From NCBI GenBank assembly GCA_036924285.1, contig JAYKYS010000015.1:11284001-11348000 (forward strand): a stretch of DNA of 64,000 nt. The letters run 5' to 3'. The notes below the pieces were generated by a model. That model worked only from the letters and a program-made list of their open reading frames with translations, had not been told where the DNA came from and did not search any database. Below are positions 21,643 through 32,620 of this stretch, one piece after another. The DNA is from Asterella californica. Lineage: Eukaryota; Streptophyta; Marchantiopsida; Marchantiales; Aytoniaceae. Positions within the stretch are counted from its first letter, which is position 1. Every line of letters begins with the position of its first letter. The translations under genes and the position numbers were made by a program.

Positions 21643-22356
21643 TCTCTAACCAGAATGTCAAAATCTCCGTCACCATCGTAACTACAACTTGCCTATCCCC
21701 GCTCCTACTGAGCTCACCTATCCCCTACTAGGACGGTCAAGGTAAGGGCAACCTGTACCTGCCATCACCACAAGCAGTCTCTCACGGTTTGTTGGTCGTC
21801 ACTCCAATTACACCGTGAGAGAAACAAAGGTAGTCTGACTGGTCATCACTCCAGCCTCACTACCGACAGCACACTAGAGTGAACTCACTCTGGAAATCAA
21901 GCGCCAACACAAGCAAACGCGACGCACAAACAGGAAGTAGAATATGGAGGGGTTCCAACCACAAGAAGTCCAAACGATAACCCTCCACACTCAAACATTC
22001 ACATAAAGAGAAACCCATCCCCATCCGGACTGACGCGTCTTCTTCGGTGACCACATGCACAATATATGGTCATCGACTGTTATAACATGTACCTAAAGTC
22101 ACTAACTAGATGTCCATACCTCTAGTAGCTCCAAAAATATCAACGTGATAGCTCTACTAGCTCATCCAAGACAACTGCCACCAACTGCCTTCATACGCGT
22201 CTTTTCGGTATAGACAAACACTACCACAATAGTAGCTTTCCCCTAGTACTCTGGGGTCGCCCTACCACTCCTCTAGGAACATGCGAGCAGGTCTCCTACT
22301 ACCTTAAACCAGCCCCTAAGTACTTGCACGCATCCTTGTAAGACATCAAGAGCTAT
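21643..22356 (-). other. Element A1 leader, no gene seen
   Basis: Conserved between A1, A2 (37517-38240) and partly the A4 fragment, so it belongs to the element. I see no ORF with a domain, no primer binding site and no LTR boundary in it. Confidence 0.5.
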
Positions 22357-22439
22357 TGGTCTAGTGGTACAGTCAAAGTTGAGACTACAGAGTTAAGCGT
22401 CCAAGTCCAGAAATAGTGTTGGGATGGGTGACCTACTGG
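22357..22439 (+). ncRNA. 5S rRNA-like/Pol III box segment in A1 leader
   Basis: AGTTAAGCGT and GGGATGGGTGACCTACTGG match the internal promoter region of plant 5S rRNA in order and spacing. Just upstream, TGGTCTAGTGG is a perfect tRNA A-box (TRGYNNANNNG). The 5' third of 5S rRNA is absent, so this is not a functional 5S gene. A2 has the same segment at 38241-38323, in the same place and orientation (opposite to gag). Confidence 0.5.
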
Positions 22440-22509
22440 TTTTACACTTCCCACACAACTGAAACTTGGATACCTCTCTCACGCACGCCAGCAAGCTGGC
22501 TTGCGGCGG

Positions 22510-23317
22510 GCTCAGGCTCCGCCTCCGCACTCTCGCACTCCGCTCTCACGCCTCCGCACTCACGCACCTCTGCTCCTCGAAGCCTCGAAGCCTCTAAACG
22601 CCTCGACACTCCCGCTCACTCTCCGCTCCGCTCCGCTTGAAAAGAAGAGAACCCGGGCCAAATCGAAATCAGCCAATTTGGAACTCGCAGACGGGATTTA
22701 CGTCAGATTTTGGCCAACCCGCGACCTTCTTCGGCTTGTAACTTCGTCGATCCTTCACCAAATTGAACGATTTTGGTTGCGTTGGAATCGTCTTCCCGGC
22801 GCACACCTACTGCACTCCTCAGATCCAAATATTATCGACCCATGCCAACCTAACACTCGCCGACGCACCTCTGCTGACCTAAAACCCTTCACAAAACCCG
22901 TCACCAGAAATTTTGACTTCTCATAACTCAAAAATGGCTCGACCAAACTTCGTGAACCTTCGTGCACTAGGACCGTCTTCCCAGCGTGCTTCCAACGAGC
23001 CCACATCGATCTGACATTGTCGACTATTTCGTCTGTCACGCTCAAATGCGCACTTCAGCCTGAAATAGGTCACTTCAACACATTCCGCGAAATTTCAGCA
23101 GCGCTTTCGCACTACCTCACCACCAAATCGAATGCGAACAAGTTCAGACGACACCCATCCACACAACGATCGATCACAACACCAAAACAAGCCACTCCAC
23201 GCACGCGCACACCCGCAAATCGAAGATACCAACGATCTGCCAACTTCGGAGATACCACCGGTAGCAATCTGCGACCTGAAATCTCTCAACCAGGCCTCGC
23301 AATCCGAATTCTTCAAG
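22510..23317. other. Unassigned sequence upstream of A1, CTC/CGC-rich then mixed
   Basis: Begins with a low-complexity run of CGCCTCCGCACTC-type repeats (22510-22650). A single short stretch at 22690-22725 (GGATTTACGTCAG, then CCCGCGACC) resembles part of the family E LTR near 42985, which hints at an old LTR. Open frames here carry no recognisable domain. Confidence 0.4.
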
Positions 23318-23605
23318 TGATAACAAGGTATGTACTCACTCCACCATGCCAACAAGCACTAGACAATCACTACAGTCGAGCCAAATCCACTCTGTGCTCG
23401 CAGAGAATCCAGATTTCACTCACAAGACTACCCACCATAGCCAAGAGCTTGAAGACTCAAGTTGAAGAACTGAGGTCTCCAAGCCCCTACCTGCGAAGTA
23501 TACCCCTTGTGGACACTCTCACCAACTTGTCCTAACGGTCTTACCGGGGTCCGTCACTTCGCACTCGGTCAACCTAGCCGAGTTATCAAACTGACGTGAC
23601 AGCAT
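23318..23605. repeat. Repeat X, copy 2
   Basis: Second copy of the 287-bp segment at 112-398, ending at GTGACAGC where it meets the A4 gag fragment. Confidence 0.6.
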
Positions 23606-24243
23606 CAACTGTCAAACTCTTGGATGAAGTCATCCAGCTCAATGGTACCCATCGTACCCGAGTAATGTCGAGGTCCCTTCGTGGTCCCATAGATTTCGTC
23701 CATGTCTCACAATAATGGTGTGGTGACACTAGACTCACCACTAGAAAACATGTTGTATGTGTCTGACTCGTCCTCTAGAACAATCGACGGTAATGGTATA
23801 GGTAGTCGATACCTCACCCCACTCCGTGTATACCCACTGTCCGAGAAGTCTCCACCAGAACCTCCCGAGAACTCTGTGATGATAGAACTTTGTGAACGTT
23901 CTCCAACCAGAATGTCGAAATTCCTGTCACCATCGTAACCACAGCTTGTCTAACCCCGCTCCTACTGAGCTCACCTATTCCCTACTAGGACGGTCAAGGT
24001 AAAGGCAACATGTACGTGCCATCGTCAGAAGCAGCCTTGCACGATCTATTGATCGTCACTCCAATCGTATCATGAGAGAAACATAGATAGTCTGACTGGT
24101 ATGCAACTCCAATCTCACTATTGACAGCACACTAGAGTGAACTCACTCCGGAAATCAAGCGCTAACACAAGCAAACGCGACGCACAAACAGGAAGCAGAA
24201 TATGGAGGGGTTCCAATCACAAGAAGTCCAAACGATAACCCTT
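23606..24243 (-). mobile_element. Element A fragment A4 (Gag N-terminus and leader)
   Basis: Closely matches A1 21347-21990. On the minus strand it holds leader sequence and the start of Gag, including the segment before IELDDFIQEF. It ends abruptly at repeat X at 23606 and at AT-rich sequence after 24243. Its gag frame stays open further upstream than in A1 (through DILVGERSQSS). Confidence 0.75.
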
Positions 24244-26300
24244 TGCGCTCGTGCCTTGTTGTTCCTCTTTCCGGACTTGCACAATTTTCATAGTCAAATT
24301 CCTCACGTATTCTCATATACATTTTTGGCATCTTACAATACGACATTGGATAGACCCGATCTCATGTACGATGAGAAAATCTCTTCTTCCGATCAGTTCG
24401 AGTGGACAACAATACACAAAGACATCAAAACAACGATTTAATGAACGATACAACCAATCTAGTTCAACTATTCATGACTTTACTATAGCACAACGTGAAT
24501 ACATATGCCACAGTTATAAACTACTCTCAGTTCTCTACATTCTTCGCATTCCTTAAAAGAGCTCTTATCGCTCGTATCCACCTTTGATCTCTATTTGGAT
24601 AATCACTCAATCTCGAATAATCTTGATCTCTACTCTTCAATCCCAATCTTGAATGAAATCGATATCTAAAGGTTCGATTGTTGATGAACTCATAATCTCT
24701 CTCTCTTGCTCCGCACCTTCATGCTACTCTTCTCGTGGCATATGTAAAAAGAGTAACAACATATTCCAAGCCTCTTGAATTTTTGAAGAATATAGACAAA
24801 ACTTGCCTAAGACTTAAACATACATGCACATGTCGATACATAAGCATATGTGTTGCATTTCTAAAGACTGCATATTAAACTTAGTTGAGTTGCAATCAAG
24901 TGAGGCATCTCATATAAAGAAGTCACTCGAGAGTAAGAAGAAATGGTTGTGGTAATAATAGTTGTTCTGTTGTGTGTTAAAATTATTAGTATGTACAAGT
25001 GAAATATACGTTTTGACCCTACTAACTAACTATCTCGTCTAACATGTAGTGAAGAGTTAATCACATTAAACACTCTATTCTGTAGTTTTACGTTCTCCAT
25101 GACTTGTACTCGTCTTGAACTTTGATTCAATTTTAGAATTTTGGAATATATATGTAATTTCAAGGTTTGGTGATCTACATATAAATTTTATTCTTACCAT
25201 TTAGTACATGCTTTCAGTTATTGATGTGCATTGATAGTCTGTTTTGCTGTTACTATTTGAATTTCTAGCAAGATTTGTCTGGCTTAATATTAATATCTTA
25301 TTCTGTAGTTTCTAATTTTTGTTTGTAACAAAGAGGTAGTTATTGGCAGATAGAATATATTACATTTATACTTTACTTACGTTGATTATAACATAATTAA
25401 TTGTTTGTGCATATAAAAGTTTGATTTGAATATTTTTGCATTTGATTAACGATCCTCTCTTAGTTACACTCATAAGTTCCTATGTTGTGTGCTCTTATTT
25501 GTTATGATAATGTTTATTTTCATTAGTAGTAAGTAACAGATATTCGTTATGAATTTTTGTTAGTTAAGTGTTTTTTACAATCCAATTGTCCAACTTCTTA
25601 CAATGGATGGATCGTGACTTGTTGAAGAACTCATTTTCTCTTTCCCGGTTGAACTGATTCTACGGCTGGAGTGTCATCTTTGACAGTCTCTTGTTCCTCG
25701 GGCTAGACATTACAGATTTGACCAAATGCTTCTTCGATAGGACTGGTGAATAATCTACTGCATATTCAACTTTCCATTTGAAAGCTAAGTGGTTACATTT
25801 TCTTCCTCCTTTCTCTTCTAATTATATCTCATTAAGGTATAGCTTATGTCACCAAGTTAGTCTGGTTTTTTGGTTTAGTCCATTGAGTGAATTTGCAAAA
25901 TCTTGCTTAATACATTTTTATTTAATTTTCAGTTCTACCTTAAAGTGTTAATTTTCATAGAATTTGGGCTACATGAGAATTTGTGTCACTCACACTAAAT
26001 ACTATAGATAGTGTATCTGCGTAGATACATATGACTGTGACTCTAACTGCAGTCAAGGTCGAACGTTACATGGGGATCGCAGTTTCTAGAATCTTGTAGC
26101 ATTTTCAAATTTCTTTATATCCTGTTGAGCCGTGAAATCCCTCAATATATGCATTGTGAATGCCTTTTGAACGGGATGTGGCTGTATATATGGGCAAGCT
26201 CTGCAAAGGTTTTATGAGTACATAAAAGACTTAGAAATAGATATGGTAGCTGTTTTGACTGAAATTTGAAATAGATATGGTAGATTCTTCTACTTTTGAT
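24244..26300. other. AT-rich stretch with no recognisable gene
   Basis: Composition changes sharply to AT-rich beyond A4. Open frames are short and without known motifs, and I see no terminal repeats or target duplications. It may be the flank into which the LINE and A elements landed, or LINE 3' sequence. Confidence 0.45.
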
Positions 26301-27289
26301 AAAGCCCTTCTGTTGTGAATCTACCAGCTTCCCAATGACTTCCTGCAATCTGTCTGTCGTGATTCGGCTTAGGATCTTGTAACTAGTTGTCAGCATAGTC
26401 AACGGTCTCCAGTTGTTTAGGAGCTCCTTCTCGTCTTCTTTCAGCAGAAGTTTGATGACCCCAGTTTTGATCTGCCGTTGTATGGCAAGTTCTGTCCAGC
26501 ATGTCTGTATGTACTGCACACAGTATGCTTCCATCACCTCCCAGTATCCTTGCAACGCCTCACTAGTAATCCCATCTATACCTGGAGCTTTGTCTTTCGG
26601 TAAACTTGTTACCACTTCGCTGATTTCTTCCGTAGTGGGTACAGCATCGAGCTCGGCAGCTTCTCGATCAGTTAGAGTTTTCCTCATTAACTGCTTGCGT
26701 ATCTGATGTAGCTGATCCTCCTTGATATCAGAGTCTGCGACTTCCTCTGAGTATAGACATTGGTAGAATTTGTGGATCTCCGTCAGCACTTCTTTCTCAT
26801 CAGTAACCACACTGTCATCCTCCTTCCTGATAGCCTTGATTGACTCTCTTTTCTCCTTCGCCTTGGCTTGAGCAAAGAAGTAAGAGGTTGGGGCGTCTCC
26901 AACTGATAGCCATTTAGCACTGCTCCTACGTTTCCATCGCATGGCGTCCTTGTGCTCCATCCTTCGTAATTTATCTTCTGCCTCTATAATTTGTTTTCTC
27001 AAATCTTCCTCTGGGTGGATTGCTAGTTTGTCTCTTAAGGTCATGAGGTTTTGTTGAAGCGTCTCCAGGCTGCCGTCCTTCTTTCTTAGTTCTTGTTGCT
27101 TGGTGCAGAGTATTCTGCGGACGCTTTTTCACTTTAGCACCCACTTTATTCTTCCATCTCTGGTTGTCTTTTGTTCCTCCTTCCAACTCTGTGTTACTTC
27201 ATTCTTGGCTTGCTTGTCCCTTATAGTGTCTACTTCCACCTTGAAGTAATTGTGGATGTCTCTACTCCTCCTTACTTGTACTTGCAGAG
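26300..27289 (-). pseudogene. LINE (non-LTR) reverse transcriptase fragment
   Basis: Minus-strand frame with non-LTR RT landmarks in order: a WLSVGDAPTSYFFAQAKAKE segment before the RT, LPKDKAPGIDGITSEAL (motif 1), NWRPLTMLTTSYKILSR (motif 2) and SQQKGFIKSR (motif 2a). An in-frame TGA follows WVLK near 27132. Similarity stops at about 26300, before the catalytic FADD-type box. The upstream side is cut at 27289 by the LTR-like unit of A2. This is a truncated copy; no endonuclease domain is present in the window. Confidence 0.85.
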
Positions 27290-27395
27290 TGTCGTGCGCA
27301 TACACATCGCTACACAACATACATCGCTGTCAGAGGTACACCACACATACACATAACACATGGACGATGTCATACACATACACAAGTGTATCACA
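27290..27395 (-). repeat. Putative 3' LTR of element A2 (106 bp)
   Basis: Third copy of the 106-bp unit, TGTGATACAC to GCGCACGACA on the minus strand. It joins directly to an RT fragment with no polypurine tract or integrase between, so the element lost its 3' region by deletion or template switching. Confidence 0.55.
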
Positions 27396-27806
27396 ATGGC
27401 CCAGGCCCAGATACTCTACCAACTCTTGGAAGAACTTACACTTCCCAGGGTGTAACTTCAATCCATGAGCTCTCAACCGCTCGAACACATCTCGTAAGTG
27501 TCTCTCGTGCTCCTCCACTGTAGCACTATGGACTAAGATGTCGTCAATATAACATCTGACAAAATCCAATCCTGCTAGGATTCTGTCCATCACCCTTTGG
27601 AACTCAGCAGGGGCGTTCTTCAACCCAAATGGTAAGAACCGCCACTGATACAAACAATCCTTGCCGTGAAAGTCAATTCTCCAGAATGCTGTCTTGGACT
27701 TATCTTCTTCTCTCACTAGCAACTGATGATATCTTGCTCGAAGATCCAAAGTACTGAAGACCTTCACATGCCCCACTGCATCAAAGATCTCCTCAAGTGT
27801 CGGCAT
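27396..27806 (-). pseudogene. pol: Duplicated RT fragment at the 3' end of A2
   Basis: Encodes the RT palm from MPTLEEIFDAVGHVKVFSTLDLR through the YIDDILVHS box to FFQELVEYLG, the same stretch present again at 28600-29010. It follows the RNase H downstream spacer, so the order is RT, RNase H, RT. The junction at 27806 is sharp. Confidence 0.85.
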
Positions 27807-28330
27807 CTATTCTCTCACCTGAGAAAGATACGACCTGGCCCTCCATACTAAAGTTCATGGCCAACACACAAAGAAAGGCAGATGCATGCCACCTTGGCAC
27901 TATCTCCTCATCAACCTCGTCATGCCATCGAGCCCCAGTCTGATCCTGCTGACTCGTGCACGGATTGTGACTCAACCCATCAGCATCTAGGTTTGCAACT
28001 CCAAGTCTATGTACTACTTGGAAGTCATACTCTTGTAAGATCAGAGCCCATCATGCAAGCTTCCCTGTAAGCTTGTCGGACTCCATCAACCACTTGAGCG
28101 GCTGGTGATCAGTGATGAGAGTAAAGGGGTTCTCAAACAGATAACATCGAAAGTGTGCAACAGCCCACACTGTCGTCAAACACTCTCTCTCATACGAACT
28201 ATACCTCACCTCCGCTGAATTGTTGGAGCGACCGACATATGCCACCACGGATTCCTTTTTCTCATCATCATGCTGAGTTAGCAATGCTCCAAGTCCCAAC
28301 ATACTCCGATCGGTGTGAAGTTGGAAAGGA
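27807..28330 (-). pseudogene. pol: Element A2 RNase H and downstream linker
   Basis: RNase H segments LGLGALLTQHD, NSAEVRYSSYERECL and LITDHQPLKW match A1, then the linker with QQDQTGARWHDEVDEEIVP. Frameshifts near 27975 and 28051 break it. Confidence 0.85.
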
Positions 28331-29424
28331 CGCCTCTAAAGGGTCTCCTCAAGATGAGAGCAGATGTCAACCTATCCTTGAGCTCTACGAAAGCTCGCTC
28401 TTGCTCATCTTCCCACTACCACTCCTGGTCCACCTTCATCAGCTTGGTCAACGGCTTCACAATTGCACTAAACCCCTTCACGTATCGACGATAGAAGTTC
28501 ACCAAACCAACAAATGCTCGAACTCGACTCACATCTGTGGGACGTGAGATACGTGCAATAGCCTCAACCTTCGTCTGTTGAACACCCAATCCACCTGGAT
28601 AGATGGTGTGGCCCAGATACTCTACCAACTCCTGGAAGAACTTACAATTCCCAGGGTGTAACTTCAATCCATGAGCTCTCAACCGCTTGAACATATCCCG
28701 TAAGTGTCTCTCGTGCTCCTCCACTCTAGCATTATAGACTAAGATGTTGTCAATATAACATCTGACAAAATCCAATCCTGTTAGGATTCTGTCCATCACC
28801 TTTTGGAACTCAGCAGGGGCGTTCTTCAACCTAAATGGTAGAACCGCCACTGATACAAACAATCCTTGCCGTGAGAGTCAATTTCTCAGAATGCTGTCTT
28901 GGACTTATCTTCTTCTCTCACTGGCAACTGATGATATCTTGCTCGAAGATCCAAAGTACTGAAGACCTTCACATGCCCCACTGCATCAAAGATCTCCTCA
29001 AGTGTCGGCATGGCATACTTATCGGACTTCGTCTGCCGATTGATAGGACAGTAGTCCCCACACATCCGTCTATTCATGTAGTTGCCATACATATCCTTCT
29101 TGGCTGGCATAACTGTGGCAGATGCATATTCTCCATGCGACATCTCCACCAACCCAGTCTCTAACAAGTTTTGAGTCCTACTCTAGATCAAGGCTCTCTC
29201 CATGTCACTGTACTTGTAAGGACGTCGAAAGATTGACGTGTCATTAGCCAAGTCGATCCGTATACCAGGTCCCTTCAAGGTACCCAAATCCTTCAGTATG
29301 AAGGATTTGGGTACCTTGAAGGGAAACAATTCCTGTAGCTCTTCAGGAATCTTTGAACTCTTCGTCTCTCCTCTCTTATAAGCTTGGGTCCAATCTCCGG
29401 CTCCCAAGTATCCTCTGTCACCAT
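28331..29424 (-). pseudogene. pol: Element A2 reverse transcriptase
   Basis: From the ATG at 29424 (eleven codons after the UAG) through the RT fingers (CGDYCPINRQT), FSTLDLR, a CYIDNILVYN box and the thumb/connection to 28416. In the catalytic box the second aspartate is replaced by Asn (YIDN), which should abolish polymerisation. Frameshifts at about 28862 and 29183 and the palindrome at 29271-29323 also disrupt it. Confidence 0.87.
29271..29323. repeat. Perfect 25-bp inverted repeat with 3-base loop
   Basis: Left arm 29271-29295, loop GTA, right arm 29299-29323, with no mismatch between arms. A1 at 3621-3650 has only the left arm followed by unrelated RT coding sequence, so the right arm was created in A2 by copying the left arm in reverse. 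It corrupts the RT N-terminus. Confidence 0.95.
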
Positions 29425-29448
29425 GCTAGAGGTAGAAGACGAAGTCGT

Positions 29449-29457
29449 TGACTGCTA
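29449..29457 (-). promoter_or_regulatory. Candidate stop-readthrough site UAG-CAG-UCA before RT (A2)
   Basis: UAG at 29455-29457 ends the methyltransferase frame, followed by CAG (29452-29454) and UCA (29449-29451). The RT frame continues in register to its first ATG at 29424. Identical to A1. Confidence 0.65.
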
Positions 29458-30672
29458 TCTTGCAGCCTCTGGAGCAGTTTCTTTCTGCTCACCACCAACA
29501 ACCTCCACCGCTACTGTGCGGAAAACTTTTGCAGTTCTAGCTGCAAGCTCCACACTCTCTCCTACAACATCCCATGATGTCCAAGGATGACGAACTCCAC
29601 GTGCCTCGCCCCCAGCCTTTGTTTCCACCGACTCGGTAGGCAAAGAGCTCAAGAGTGCTCGAGCAGTAACACCCGTCGATCGCATCCGACGCTGCTCAGC
29701 CAATCCAAGGCTAACAATCCATGTCAAGCAATTCAAGTCCATTGCTTGACCCAATACTTGACGAAGTGAAGCCTCCGACATCGAAGCTACTGCCATCGTA
29801 TCCGTAGCGAAACCCATCGCTCGCTCTCTCTCATCGGCATTGGGCTCCACCAACTGCCGTAATTGAGCATCCCACACAAGCCCCGGTCCTCCATCTCTGT
29901 AAGCATGTGACGTTGGAAAGCTTACCAAAGTGGGTAACGCTACCATGGGTCGTCCCACTAGGTTCACCACTGCCATGGGTGACCTATCGACGACTCTCAC
30001 TACTTGAGATCGTCGTCCTGCATCCAAGATGCTATCAACTGTGAGATGCGCTGGTCGTCTCATTCCATCGTGTGCGCGCTTAAGCACCTCTCTCGATAAC
30101 AAGTTCGTCCACCACAACCGTGGACGATGTGCACGAGATCCTACTCTTGCTGCATCCAACAACACTGCTGGTCCAACCCAAGACCGCACTTGGTGCACAC
30201 TCGTTATCATCTGTGTACGAGCATCACCCAACAAAAGAACTTTCTCCAAGATGTACGCTGGAGAATCCACCTGATGCATCTGGAGATGTCGTAAGATCCG
30301 TAACATCTCCCAGAACATCCTAGATCGCGGATCATGTAAACCCTGACCTCTCCTAGCACGCGTGTGACATTGACATGGTCATCCGGCTTTCACCAAGTGA
30401 ATGATGCCAACAAACGTAAGATCTTGCGCCTCCAGCAGCGAAATATCTGACGGTAATGCTTGCTGGTATCCTCTAACAGCTGATATGGGCAACAACTTAG
30501 GATATCTCTGCACCAAACATGCCACATGTCGCAATGAGATGCGTCTCGCAATCTCATCTCTCTCCACATACAAGTATCGCTGTACTTGTATACCTGCCTG
30601 CAATACCGCAGCCAAACCTGTGCTGATCTCTCCAAATAGCTCCAGCACACATACACCCTCCTCTGGATACTG
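29455..30672 (-). pseudogene. DNMT3/DRM-like C5-cytosine methyltransferase in element A2
   Basis: Preserves the C-terminal half better than A1: the PAYILEK segment (motif VI, with the ENV asparagine-valine pair changed to KV), AHRPRLWWTNLL, then GPGLVWDAQLRQL, ERERAMGF and LRQVLGQAMDLNCLTWIVSLG in one frame. These correspond to motifs VI to X of DNMT3-type enzymes. In the N-terminal half a TGA at 30379-30381 replaces the Trp directly before the catalytic PCQ, and the residue after PCQ is Cys rather than Gly. Between them A1 and A2 show all motifs, so the ancestral element had a complete domain of roughly 380 residues. Confidence 0.85.
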
Positions 30673-30912
30673 TCACACAATGAGAGTCGTATCCAACTGT
30701 GATAAGATCACAAGGCCAGTAGCAAGAACAACCCTTTGTTCCTCTACAGGTGATACAAAAGCTTCACTCCAAGCCTGCTGCACCAACTGATCAGCATATT
30801 GCTGCAACTCTCCACTCGAACTCCAGAGTGGAACATCCAAGGCAGATGGTACTAACGTAGACATGCTAGGCATGTCCTCCACCTCCTCAAAGACCGGAGT
30901 ATCCTCCGCATG
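30673..30912 (-). pseudogene. Element A2 protease-methyltransferase linker with shared UGA
   Basis: Matches the A1 linker (EVEDMPSMSTLVPSALDVPLW region). It ends in UGA at 30673-30675 followed by CAG UAU, in frame with the methyltransferase. The solo D LTR interrupts it at 30918. Confidence 0.7.
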
Positions 30913-30917
30913 GGCAT
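30913..30917. repeat. Target site duplication GGCAT (left) of solo LTR D
   Basis: GGCAT is repeated at 34555-34559 on the far side of the LTR. Confidence 0.93.
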
Positions 30918-32620
30918 TGTAGTGACGTAGGATTTCTCCTTTTGCCCATTTAGTATACAAGATATCGTTCTCACAGAGGATTTGCACAAGTAACGCTGCT
31001 CTAAGTTCTAAGATCTGTTCAAACACACAAACACACGGGTTTTGCCTAGAAATCCTGTCTTCTCACAAAACCACACAAAACAACACGTCTTCCAGACACG
31101 CCAAATGGTGCTCTGGACCCAAACAAACAACTACCAATTACAATATCATACAACTATTCACAGAGAAGCTCGGGAAGACGATCTTCCTGCTTCCAGGTTG
31201 CTTCTTCCGGTCTTCTCGATATCGTCTTCCCGAAGCGATTCTCGTCTTCTGGGGGTTTAGCTCGTCTTCTCACACCTCCAGAAGGTTGTCCGGCTTCGCA
31301 GAAGTCGACTAGTAACATTCGTTACACCTTACTCTCACACTCACATTCCAACGGGTTGGATAAATCACAGGGTGTATGCCCCCTGTAGCCTTCCCAGGCT
31401 TCTGCCTACGGAAGTTGTCTTCCTGCAGCACTACAACGACATTCACCTTCACGGAAGCTCAATAGAAGTCTCGGAAGCTCACTAGAGAAGATAAGAAGAT
31501 GGGGAAGATGAGGGAAGATGGGAAGAAGAAGAAATCCAAACAAGAGAAAACAGGATGAAAAAGGGCAATGAAGATTCCGACAAGCTTCTAGTCCGGATCC
31601 TGACTAACAAGCCATCCCTGCTTGTAATAGTTTGGGGAGGAAGACAACAAACGTGAGTACTGTAGCACCGTCTTCTACTCGAGGATGTCGTCTTCTGTTG
31701 CGGGAAGAAGGCTTCTTTCTTCTTCACTTCGCTGCTCTGACTGCTCTGTCTTCTGGGATCCCTTATCCAGAAGACCGTTCGTACGTAGATCCCAAGTGCT
31801 CTACTGAACGAGTCAAGCTACACTCCACAACTGTTGACATTAACCGCCACTCAAGAAGAACACTTCCCATGCACAATTGGGAGCGAATTCAATACATTCC
31901 ACCACCCAGAAGACATGAGCGAAGCTGCTGCACTCAAATCCACAATCTATTCCCTGAGAAGAAGTCACAATGGCATTGGGAAGCTCACTCCCGCTACTTC
32001 ATGCGTCTACTCCTCGACACACCAGCCTAGCTAACAAGACTGCACGAGGAAGCCGTTCTCTGTTCCTAGACTGTGCACTACTCATCTACATCTCCAAGCC
32101 GCTGCTGATAACTAGAGAATGCAGACTTCTTCCTGCATGATTCCCTTAGTCTAACATCGAGCAGAGCTAATCGGTCTGCACTGTAGAATCTGTATATGTG
32201 CAGACCTCTGTAGCGTATAATGTGTCATGAGTCTCCTGCACCGTAAGATGTTGGTGTGTATGCAGAGAGCTCCTAATTCCTACTCTGTGATCCTACTTAT
32301 GCATCTGCCTTGAGACGCAGAGGGAATCCCCTCCAATCTTCGACTGAAATCAGGGAGGGATGGACACCGCTAGAAGGTTACCACCTCACATGCAAAAACG
32401 GTTCCCCTTTCCTAATTAGCCACCTGCCTGGTTTTACTCATGTGATGCCTACTCTATCACATGGTCACTGACTAAAATTAAATTGGACCTGTATTTTCCT
32501 AATATAGCGTTTTGGGCACTTACTAAGTTTGGACAAGCTCCTGATCTTCTGCGCTTTGCTTATCTATTCTAATGGCTCGGATGCCATTTCCACCTGATCT
32601 ACTCCTACCTGAACTACTAA

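Larger units (their letters stand above)
17536..22509 (-). mobile_element. Ty3/gypsy element A1, 5' half (gag, protease, methyltransferase)
   Basis: Read on the minus strand from 22509: a leader of about 850 bp, Gag with two zinc knuckles, aspartic protease, a linker, a DNMT3-like cytosine methyltransferase and a spacer ending at the B insertion. Similarity to A2 is continuous to about 22509 (A2: 38392). No 5' LTR or primer binding site was recognised. Confidence 0.88.

Noticed and set aside
22385..22439. A functional 5S rRNA gene
   Set aside because: Only the internal control region is recognisable; the 5' third and the terminal stem partner are missing and there is no clear T-run terminator.
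23017..23535. 172-codon plus-strand frame crossing repeat X
   Set aside because: The X part is repeated at 76-330 without the upstream part, the composition is Ser/Thr/Arg-rich, and no motif is visible; probably non-coding.
29455..30672. Bacterial-type restriction-modification methyltransferase acquired by transfer
   Set aside because: It is embedded in frame between retrotransposon protease and RT in two copies, and its C-terminal motifs follow the DNMT3 pattern; no restriction enzyme partner is present.
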